7,371 nucleotides of DNA from Candidatus Woesearchaeota archaeon (GTDB lineage: Archaea > Nanobdellota > Nanobdellia > Woesearchaeales > GW2011-AR4): positions 1 to 7,371 of the forward strand of contig DAOVKD010000024.1 in assembly GCA_030631975.1 (NCBI GenBank), written 5' to 3'. The translations under genes and the position numbers were made by a program. How positions within the stretch are numbered: the first letter of the stretch is position 1; the number at the start of each line of letters is the position of its first letter. The notes under the pieces are model-generated. The model made no database searches. It was not told the DNA's origin and worked only from the letters and a program-made list of their open reading frames with translations. Below are positions 1 through 5,116 of the stretch, one piece after another.

Positions 1-232
1 ATTTTTTCTTTATCTTTTCTTTTAAAATATTAAGCGCGAGTTTTGATTTATCTTGAGCATAAACACCCAAACCTTTTTCTGCAAAAAATATTGTATGTCT
101 TCCTGTCCCACATCCCAAATCTAATATTTTTGAATTTTTTAATTCAGAGCTATATTTTTTATAAAATTTTTTGATAAAACTCTCTGGTTCAATAATCTCT
201 TTTCTTTTTTGAAAAATGATATCCCAAGCCAT
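1..232 (-). CDS. Class I SAM-dependent methyltransferase, N-terminal part (cut by left edge)
   Basis: Reading the minus strand from the ATG at 232 gives 77 codons without a stop up to the window edge, so only the N-terminus is present. It begins MAWDIIFQKR, and residues 36-46 read ILDLGCGTGRH, the glycine-rich SAM-binding motif I (G40, G42, G44). After a short helix comes VYAQDKS (57-63), whose D61 sits at the acidic motif II position that binds the SAM ribose. This is a Rossmann-fold methyltransferase of the broad methyltransferase-25/11 type. The substrate cannot be told from this fragment. A TATA-like box lies 25 bp upstream of the ATG and no SD is visible, supporting this start and a leaderless mRNA. 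The gene is divergent from endA. Confidence 0.85.
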   Translation of the reverse strand, partial: MAWDIIFQKRKEIIEPESFIKKFYKKYSSELKNSKILDLGCGTGRHTIFFAEKGLGVYAQDKSKLALNILKEKIKKK

Positions 233-253
233 AGCAAGTTAATAAGAAATTGA

Positions 254-261
254 ATATTAAA
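254..261 (-). promoter_or_regulatory. TATA-like box of the methyltransferase gene
   Basis: On the minus strand these bases read TTTAATAT. Their centre lies about 25 bp upstream of the ATG at 232, the normal TATA-to-start-site distance in archaea. Transcription would then begin at or next to the start codon, giving a leaderless mRNA. The assignment rests on sequence and spacing only; no clear purine-rich BRE precedes it. Confidence 0.5.
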
Positions 262-453
262 AAAGGTTTTGGTTTGAATAATTTTTCCGTGATGGGAGAT
301 GCCCAAAAATTACCAAAATCATGAAATAGAGCTACAGGAAAGTATTTTACTAATTGTAAGAGGACCATAAAGAACATCAAAAAAATGCAGTTATCATGGA
401 GATTTTGCTCATACCCGAAGATTTTGCCAGCCGAAATCAGTTAAATAACAACA

Positions 454-461
454 TTTTTAAG
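454..461 (+). promoter_or_regulatory. Possible TATA box of endA
   Basis: TTTTTAAG is centred about 32 bp before the endA ATG and would give a leader of roughly 5-8 nt. An alternative is TTAAATAA at 441-448, which would give a leader of about 20 nt. No SD-like sequence precedes the ATG, which fits a very short leader. In this A+T-rich region the choice between the two is uncertain. Confidence 0.35.
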
Positions 462-489
462 TAACACAAAAACCACTTAGAAAATAAAA

Positions 490-1050
490 ATGGCAAAAGC
501 TGAAAAGAAGGAAAAAGAAACAAAACAAAAAATAAAGGCAGAATTCATCAGCGGTAAAGTTCTAACTGAAAGCTCTGATGCATCAAGGGAGTTATACGAC
601 CAAAGCAGATATGGAATCATGCTTGATAATGGAAAAATCCAGCTATCTCTTATTGAAGCCCTGCACCTTATGGAAAAAAACACTATTGAAGTTTACAAAA
701 CCAAAACCAAGCAGATAAATTTTGATGATTTTTCAAAAAAAGCAAAAAAACTCGAGCTCAATTTCTGGATTAGATTCTGTGTTTACAAAGATATAAGAAA
801 CAGGGGGTATATAATAAAAACAGCATTAAAATTCGGCGCAGACTTTCGCGTATATGACCGCGGAGTAAAACCAGGAGAAGACCACGCAAAATGGATTGTT
901 TATCCTGTTTATGAAGGTTCAACATTAACATGGTATGAGTTTGCAGCTAAAAACAGGGTTGCCCATTCAACCCGCAAACGCCTGCTTATTGGTGTTGTTG
1001 ATGATGAAAATTCGGTGAGTTATTGGGAAGTTAGGTGGATGCGTCCTTAG
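490..1050 (+). CDS. endA: tRNA-splicing endonuclease (homotetramer type)
   Basis: This 186-residue enzyme cuts bulge-helix-bulge motifs to remove introns from pre-tRNA. The C-terminal nuclease domain (about 90-186) carries the full triad: Y122 in FRVYDRG, H132 in PGEDHAKW and K163 in STRKRLL. From memory, the Methanocaldococcus jannaschii triad is Y115/H125/K156, so the spacing is identical with a constant offset of 7. It has the length of the single-domain, homotetrameric family. The first 20 residues are a Lys/Glu-rich extension before the N-terminal domain begins near EFISGKVL. An in-frame stop at 478-480 makes the ATG at 490 the only early start. No SD is visible. It heads the plus-strand cluster, but the next gene has its own TATA box. 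Confidence 0.97.
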   Translation: MAKAEKKEKETKQKIKAEFISGKVLTESSDASRELYDQSRYGIMLDNGKIQLSLIEALHLMEKNTIEVYKTKTKQINFDDFSKKAKKLELNFWIRFCVYKDIRNRGYIIKTALKFGADFRVYDRGVKPGEDHAKWIVYPVYEGSTLTWYEFAAKNRVAHSTRKRLLIGVVDDENSVSYWEVRWMRP

Positions 1051-1055
1051 AAAAA

Positions 1056-1063
1056 TATATAAT
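1056..1063 (+). promoter_or_regulatory. TATA box of the winged-helix gene
   Basis: TATATAAT follows the purine run GAAAAA (1050-1055), which resembles a BRE. Its centre is about 26 bp before the ATG at 1086, so transcription would start at or just before that ATG. It begins six bases after the endA stop codon. It argues for an internal promoter and for ATG 1086 rather than the upstream GTG as the translation start. Confidence 0.6.
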
Positions 1064-1085
1064 AAACAACCTCTTTCTTTTTCTC

Positions 1086-1943
1086 ATGGAAGCAAATGAT
1101 AGGATATTGGCCATTGTCAAAGAAAAGGGCCCGATTTTGCCAGTGCAGATAGCAAGAGAAATAAACGATAATATACTGATGACTTCTGCAAGGCTTTCAG
1201 AACTGCTGTGCACAAAACAGATAAAAATATCCAGCCTTAAAGTAGGCAGTTCTCCATTATATTATTCTCAAGGGCAGGAAAACAAACTTCAAAATTTTGC
1301 AGACAATTTAAACCAAATGGAAAAAAAGGCATACAGCCTCCTATTGCAAAATAAGGTCTTGAGGGACTCTGCTCAGGAACCTGCAATAAGAGTGGCATTG
1401 AGGGAGGTAAAGGATTTTGCAGTGCCTTTGCAGGTGAATTATGAAAATAAAACAGAGATATTCTGGAAATGGTACTTAATAGGCAGCAAAGAAGCAGAAT
1501 CATCAATAAAAAATATATTTTCTAAAAAAGAAGCCGCGCAAAAAAAAGTATTTGAGAAGCCGGAAGAAAAAATAAAGAAAGAGCCAATAGAATTAAAAAA
1601 AGATACAACAAAAATAAAGAAAACAGTTGATAAAGATTTATTCTTAAAAGAAGTTCACAATTTTTTCAATAGAAATAAAATAAATATTATTGAAACTACT
1701 GATATAAAGAAGAATACTGAAGTTGATTTTATAGTAGAACTGCAAACCACAATAGGAAATGTAAAATACTTCTGCAAGACAAAAAACAAGAAAAAGATTA
1801 ATGAGGGCGACCTAAGCTCTGCTTTATTAAATGCACAATCAAGAAACCTGCCTCTTCTATTTTTAACTGCGGGAAAAATATCCAAAAAAACAAAGGAACA
1901 GCTAAATACAGACTTTAAAAACATAGTTTACAGGGAGATATAA
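1086..1943 (+). CDS. Uncharacterised protein: N-terminal winged helix, C-terminal PD-(D/E)XK-like domain
   Basis: The gene encodes 285 residues from the ATG at 1086. Residues 1-65 look like a winged helix-turn-helix: a helical start (ILAIVKEKGPILPVQIA), then SARLSELLCTKQIKISSLKV, and a strand pair ending in SPLYYSQGQE. A middle helical part to about 145 is followed by a Lys/Glu-rich, probably disordered linker (about 147-183). The C-terminus (about 184-285) has an alpha-beta pattern with VDFIVEL (D214), a turn, YFCKTKNKKK (K231, K233) and LPLLFLTAG. This resembles the PD-(D/E)XK nuclease fold, though the usual Glu before the lysine is not obvious, so activity is uncertain. A GTG at 1035 would add 17 residues overlapping endA, but the TATA box and the conserved-looking N-terminus favour ATG 1086. 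Its stop abuts the fen ATG, implying cotranscription. Function is unknown; DNA or RNA binding is inferred. Confidence 0.85.
   Translation: MEANDRILAIVKEKGPILPVQIAREINDNILMTSARLSELLCTKQIKISSLKVGSSPLYYSQGQENKLQNFADNLNQMEKKAYSLLLQNKVLRDSAQEPAIRVALREVKDFAVPLQVNYENKTEIFWKWYLIGSKEAESSIKNIFSKKEAAQKKVFEKPEEKIKKEPIELKKDTTKIKKTVDKDLFLKEVHNFFNRNKINIIETTDIKKNTEVDFIVELQTTIGNVKYFCKTKNKKKINEGDLSSALLNAQSRNLPLLFLTAGKISKKTKEQLNTDFKNIVYREI
1932..1938 (+). promoter_or_regulatory. SD-like ribosome binding site of fen
   Basis: AGGGAGA lies 5 bp before the ATG at 1944, inside the last codons of the upstream gene. It can pair partly with the archaeal 16S anti-SD (CCUCC). Such motifs appear at the two internal genes of this cluster and not at the promoter-proximal ones. 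Confidence 0.5.
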
Positions 1944-2969
1944 ATGGGTGTAGCAATAACAGGGCTATTATTAAGAAAGGAGATAGAAATAAATGAGTTA
2001 AGCGGAAAGATAATTGTTATAGACGGTACTTTATTTATTTACCAGTTTCTTACAACAATAAGGTCAAGAGATGGATCTTTATTGACTGATTCTAAAGGAA
2101 ACATAACATCCCACTTAGTTGGGTTATTCACAAGAACCTCTAATCTGATGCAGCGCGGCCTAAGATTAGTTTTTGTATTTGACGGAAAACCGCCGGAATT
2201 AAAGCAAAAAGAGCAGGAAAAAAGAAATGCCCTAAAATTAGAGGCAGAGAAGAAATATCTGGAAGCCAAAAAAATTGGAGACGAGGAAGAGATGAAAAAA
2301 TATGCTCCCAGAACATCCAGATTAAGCAAAGATATGGCAGAAGAGTCAAAAAAACTCATTTCCTTGCTGGGGCTTCCGGTTGTGCAGGCGCCTTCAGAAG
2401 GTGAAGCCCAAGCAGCCCATATGGTAAAACAGAATAAAGGCTTTGCAGTCGGCAGCCAGGATTATGACTCATTAATTCATGGAGCAACAAAATTAGTCAG
2501 AAATTTGTCTATATCCGGGAGAAGAAAAAATAAAGCAGGATACGAAACAATAAAACCGGAAATTATAGACTTATCAGAAAATCTCAATAACATGGGAATA
2601 GATCAAAATCAGCTTATAGCTCTTGCGATGATCATAGGAACGGATTACAATCCAGGCGGGATAAAAGGCATAGGCCCAAAAAACGCATTAAAGCTTGTTA
2701 AGCAGTATAAAACAGATTTAGACTCTTTGTTTAAAGAAGTAAAATGGGAAGATCATTTTGAATTTCCATGGACAGAAGTTTACTATTTGATTAAAAAAAT
2801 ACCAACTACAGATAATTATAACTTAGAATGGAAAGATATAGATTATGATAATTTATATGAACTTCTTGTCAACCAGCACGATTTCTCTGAACAGCGCGTC
2901 AAATCAACATTGGAAAAGATAAAAAAATCAGCAGCAGGAAAGCAACAAAAATCATTAGGAGATTTCTAA
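1944..2969 (+). CDS. fen: Flap endonuclease 1 (FEN-1)
   Basis: This 341-residue structure-specific nuclease removes 5' flaps during Okazaki-fragment maturation and long-patch base-excision repair. The N domain begins MGVAITGLL and holds D27 (VIDGTL) and D80 (VFDGKPPE). The I domain gives E152/E154 (PSEGEAQA), D173/D175 (SQDYDS) and D234 (GTDYNPGG), which complete the two-metal site. The helix-hairpin-helix GIKGIGPKNALKLV (239-252) binds the duplex. The protein ends QKSLGDF (335-341), a PCNA-interacting (PIP) box that stops at the first aromatic residue, whereas QxxLxxFF-type boxes usually have two. Length is normal for archaeal FEN-1. Its ATG follows directly on the upstream stop, and one base separates its own stop from the next ATG, so it is translated from a polycistronic mRNA. 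Confidence 0.98.
   Translation: MGVAITGLLLRKEIEINELSGKIIVIDGTLFIYQFLTTIRSRDGSLLTDSKGNITSHLVGLFTRTSNLMQRGLRLVFVFDGKPPELKQKEQEKRNALKLEAEKKYLEAKKIGDEEEMKKYAPRTSRLSKDMAEESKKLISLLGLPVVQAPSEGEAQAAHMVKQNKGFAVGSQDYDSLIHGATKLVRNLSISGRRKNKAGYETIKPEIIDLSENLNNMGIDQNQLIALAMIIGTDYNPGGIKGIGPKNALKLVKQYKTDLDSLFKEVKWEDHFEFPWTEVYYLIKKIPTTDNYNLEWKDIDYDNLYELLVNQHDFSEQRVKSTLEKIKKSAAGKQQKSLGDF
2957..2963 (+). promoter_or_regulatory. SD-like ribosome binding site of the Trm5-like gene
   Basis: AGGAGAT, within the last codons of fen, lies 7 bp before the ATG at 2971. It matches the core of the archaeal SD consensus (GGAGGTGAT) and supports this start and SD-led translation inside the operon. Confidence 0.55.
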
Positions 2970-2970
2970 A

Positions 2971-3801
2971 ATGCCGGGTAAATTGAAAGATTTGCTAAAA
3001 AGAAAATTAACAAAAAAAGAATTATCTATAATTCCCTCTTCTTTTGATATTGTAGGCAATATTCTTATCTTCTCTGATTTTCCCAAACAATTAACAAAAA
3101 AAGAAGAAATAATAGGCAACGAAATACTAAAAAACTACAGGCAAATTAAATCTGTCTTTAAAAAAACAAAGAAATATTCCGGAAAATACAGGACTCCTAA
3201 ACTAAAACTGTTGGCAGGAGAAAACAGCAAAGAAACAATACACAAAGAAAATAATGCAAGATTAAAATTAAATGTGGAAAAGGTTTATTTTTCCTCCAGG
3301 TTAAGCGAGGAAAGAAAAAGAATATTCCAGCAGGTAAAAAATAATGAATCTGTTTTGGTAATGTTTTCTGGAGCAGCCCCTTACCCAATTATAATATCAA
3401 AAAATACAGGAGCAAGAGAGATGATTGGTATAGAAATCAATCCGATAGCACATAAGTATGCGCTTGAAAACTTAAAACTAAATAAGATTAAAAACGTCAA
3501 ATTAATGTTAGGAAACGTAAAAAGAGAAATCCCAAAATTGAATAAGAAGTTTGACAGGATAATAATGCCCCCGCCAAAAGACGCAGGGAATTTTCTTAAT
3601 TTAGCGTTAAATAAAGCAAAGAAAAACGGGATTATACATCTTTATGATTTTGCAGAAGAAAATAAATATGAAAAAATAAGCAAAAATATAGAAAAAGAAT
3701 GTAAAAAACAGAATAAAAAATACAGAATTCTAAATATTGTGAAATGCGGGCAGTTTTCTCCTAGAGTTTACAGGGTTTGTGTTGATTTTATGGTAAAATA
3801 A
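2971..3801 (+). CDS. Trm5/Taw2-family tRNA methyltransferase (probable tRNA G37 N1-methyltransferase), short form
   Basis: This 276-residue protein is of the Met-10+/Trm5 family, which methylates N1 of G37 in tRNA (or, in Taw2, transfers an aminocarboxypropyl group in wyosine synthesis). Near the N-terminus IPSSFDIVGN (21-30) matches the start of the Trm5 middle domain. ARLKLNVEKVYFSSRLSEER (96-115) is the family signature, with R110 at the catalytic-arginine position. SAM motif I is VMFSGAAPYPI (130-140), followed by IGIEINPIAHKYALENLKLN (152-171) and DRIIMPPPKDA (195-205). Most archaeal Trm5 proteins are about 330-350 residues. Here only about 20 residues precede the middle domain, so the N-terminal D1 domain that reads the tRNA elbow appears absent. 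The usual Asn of the NLP/NPP motif is a proline (P200). Trm5 versus Taw2 is therefore not settled. It is the last gene of the winged-helix/fen operon. Confidence 0.85.
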   Translation: MPGKLKDLLKRKLTKKELSIIPSSFDIVGNILIFSDFPKQLTKKEEIIGNEILKNYRQIKSVFKKTKKYSGKYRTPKLKLLAGENSKETIHKENNARLKLNVEKVYFSSRLSEERKRIFQQVKNNESVLVMFSGAAPYPIIISKNTGAREMIGIEINPIAHKYALENLKLNKIKNVKLMLGNVKREIPKLNKKFDRIIMPPPKDAGNFLNLALNKAKKNGIIHLYDFAEENKYEKISKNIEKECKKQNKKYRILNIVKCGQFSPRVYRVCVDFMVK

Positions 3802-3806
3802 AAATA

Positions 3807-3814
3807 TTTATAAA
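3807..3814 (+). promoter_or_regulatory. TATA box of the candidate ncRNA
   Basis: TTTATAAA, preceded by an A-run (3800-3804) that could serve as BRE, starts six bases after the upstream stop codon. Its centre lies about 25 bp before G3835, the first base of the RNA's closing stem. That is the expected start-site distance for an independently transcribed RNA, and no coding start follows in a suitable position. Confidence 0.6.
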
Positions 3815-3834
3815 AGAAGTAATCTTATTTAGTC

Positions 3835-3905
3835 GTGTGCAATGAGTTGGTGAACACCCTAGGACGAAAGGATGACTGACGGAAGTAACTGACGAGCACA
3901 CACTC
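3835..3905 (+). ncRNA. Candidate structured small RNA with a kink-turn (L7Ae-type site)
   Basis: Bases 3832-3901 are 36/70 G+C, while 3802-3831 are 3/30 and 3904-3920 are 2/17; such islands in A+T-rich archaea often mark structured RNA. GUGUGC (3835-3840) pairs with GCACAC (3896-3901). Then comes a three-base bulge AAU (3841-3843), tandem G-A/A-G pairs (G3844-A3895, A3845-G3894), and a second six-pair helix GUUGGU (3846-3851) with ACUGAC (3888-3893), including two G-U wobbles. Stem, 3-nt bulge, tandem sheared GA, stem is the kink-turn recognised by L7Ae. The inner 36 nt (3852-3887) are less clear. A box C/D guide is a possible alternative: GCAAUGA (3839-3845), AGGAUGA (3869-3875) and CUGA (3889-3892) have guide-like 13-nt spacings, but C and D' (CUAG) are poor. 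A TATA box precedes it; a weak T-rich tail (CTCTTTAT) follows. I identified no target or Rfam family. Confidence 0.6.
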
Positions 3906-3920
3906 TTTATAATTTAAGAA

Positions 3921-5072
3921 TTACCCAAACATCTTCATATAATCTTCCCCTTCTGCATCTTCTTCTCGCTTTACTTTATCTATCGCTTTTAAGAAATCCT
4001 TTCTTGTTACACTTGTCCTGTTCTCCCTAATTGCAAAATATCCTGCCTCTGTGCAAACTGCCTTTATCTCAGCCCCGCTTAAATCTTTCATTTGGGCAGA
4101 TAAGCCATTTAGACCGACATCTTTGCTTAAGCTCATATTCCTGCTGTGAATCTTTAAAATCTCTAACCTGGCCTCATTTTTAGGTATTGGTATGTGTATG
4201 AGCCTGTCTAATCTCCCGGGCCTTATTACTGCAGGATCAAGTATGTCCTTTCTGTTTGTTGCTCCTATAATCTTGACATTATCAAGCGGCTCAAAACCAT
4301 CTATCTCTGCCAGCAGCTGCATAAAAGTCCTGTTTACTTCCCTTTCTCCGCTAGTCCCCACCTCAATTCTTTTAGCGGCTAACGCATCCAACTCATCTAT
4401 AAAAACTATGGAGGGCGCTTTCTTCCTGGCAAGCTCAAAAATTTCCTTGACCATCTTTGCCCCTTCTCCAATAAATTTCTGCACTAATTCAGAACCAACA
4501 ACTTCTATAAAAGTAGAGTTTGTAGATGAAGCAACTGCCTTCGCTAATAAAGTTTTTCCAGTGCCAGGATCACCATAAAGCAGAATGCCTTTAGGTGGGG
4601 TGATGCCAATTTTTTTGAATAACTCTGGTTTTTTTAATGGAAGCTCAACAACTTCTTTTATTTCCTGTGCCTGTATACTTAATCCACCTATATCTTTCCA
4701 GGAAACTTTCGGCTTTTCCATTATAACAAAACTCTCTATATCAAACTGTCTTGTAATAACTATTTTTTTGATTATTGTAAGATTCTTCTGATCAGTTAAA
4801 ACAATATCTCCTGCCTTGACTTTGCCGCATTCTTCAGAAATACGGACATAGAACTGATTGCCGTTTGGAAGCCTTATTATAGCATCTTTCCCAAACACAT
4901 TTCTAACCTCAGAAACCATTAATGGCGGTACTTTAAACCTATCGAGCTCTTCCTTTAGCTTACTCACAGTCTCCTTAAGAATTCTATTTTCTTCACTCAT
5001 CTGGCTTGTATCAGAGCTGTAGCTGTATATTACACTATCCAAAATATTTTTTTCCTTTGTATTTGCGCCCAT
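3921..5072 (-). CDS. pan: Proteasome-activating nucleotidase (AAA+ ATPase)
   Basis: This 383-residue hexameric ATPase unfolds proteins and feeds them into the 20S proteasome in the cytoplasm. The N-terminus has a coiled coil (about 24-47), then VPP (48-50) with the cis-trans proline hinge, and an OB-fold (about 52-110). The AAA+ domain has Walker A GDPGTGKT (167-174), pore loop KFIGEG (199-204), Walker B IVFIDELDA (222-230), sensor 1 ATN (271-273) and arginine fingers in IRPGRLDR (R284, R287). A C-domain follows with LSGAEIKAVCTEAG (331-344). Walker A has Asp where most PANs have Pro (GPPGTGKT). The protein ends in DYMKMFG, so the last three residues (MFG) are not an HbYX docking motif. A TATA-like box precedes the start, giving it its own promoter 44 bp after the aminopeptidase gene. 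A Cdc48-like identity is excluded by the single AAA module and the OB fold. Confidence 0.95.
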   Translation of the reverse strand: MGANTKEKNILDSVIYSYSSDTSQMSEENRILKETVSKLKEELDRFKVPPLMVSEVRNVFGKDAIIRLPNGNQFYVRISEECGKVKAGDIVLTDQKNLTIIKKIVITRQFDIESFVIMEKPKVSWKDIGGLSIQAQEIKEVVELPLKKPELFKKIGITPPKGILLYGDPGTGKTLLAKAVASSTNSTFIEVVGSELVQKFIGEGAKMVKEIFELARKKAPSIVFIDELDALAAKRIEVGTSGEREVNRTFMQLLAEIDGFEPLDNVKIIGATNRKDILDPAVIRPGRLDRLIHIPIPKNEARLEILKIHSRNMSLSKDVGLNGLSAQMKDLSGAEIKAVCTEAGYFAIRENRTSVTRKDFLKAIDKVKREEDAEGEDYMKMFG

Positions 5073-5096
5073 TTTATAACCAATAAGGTGGTTTCA

Positions 5097-5104
5097 TATT
5101 TAAA
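5097..5104 (-). promoter_or_regulatory. TATA box of pan
   Basis: On the minus strand this reads TTTAAATA, centred about 28 bp before the pan ATG at 5072. A leader of only about 3 nt is predicted and no SD is present next to the ATG. It lies in the 44-bp gap after the upstream aminopeptidase gene, so pan can be transcribed on its own even if it is also reached by read-through. Confidence 0.55.
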
Positions 5105-5116
5105 TAGTTTGGTAAT

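Larger units (their letters stand above)
233..489. other. Divergent intergenic region
   Basis: This 257-bp stretch separates the divergent methyltransferase and endA genes and should hold both promoters. It also contains a 9-bp direct repeat, AGATTTTGC, at 400-408 and 419-427 (19-bp period), and a small GGG/CCC hairpin near 294-304. A 22-codon ATG reading frame at 396-464 is present but has no support as a gene. I see no RNA gene here. Confidence 0.6.

Noticed and set aside
289..295. C-box-like GTGATGG as part of a C/D guide RNA
   Set aside because: No CUGA D box follows within about 100 bp and no closing stem is seen.
189..380. 63-codon minus-strand frame upstream of and overlapping the methyltransferase start
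   Set aside because: It overlaps the start of the well-supported methyltransferase in another frame and shows only low-complexity Phe/Lys-rich composition.
396..464. 22-codon ATG reading frame (begins MEILLIPEDF)
   Set aside because: Very short, no SD, overlaps the probable endA promoter, and nothing identifies it as a functional peptide or gene remnant.
1035..1085. GTG start for the winged-helix gene
   Set aside because: It overlaps the end of endA, and the added codons cover the TATA box and its spacer.
3865..3896. Hammerhead ribozyme, because CUGACGA and CGAAA both occur
   Set aside because: With CGAAA before CUGACGA the RNA would need two hairpins in the 19 nt between them, and the bases before CGAAA do not pair with those after CUGACGA.
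3831..3903. tRNA gene, because AGTTGGT looks like a D-loop
   Set aside because: There is no T-arm sequence, no 7-bp acceptor stem and no anticodon arm at the right distance.
3835..3905. The same RNA on the minus strand
   Set aside because: The tandem GA pairs of the kink-turn exist only in the plus-strand reading, and the minus-strand TATA-like bases near 3910 would place a start inside the element.
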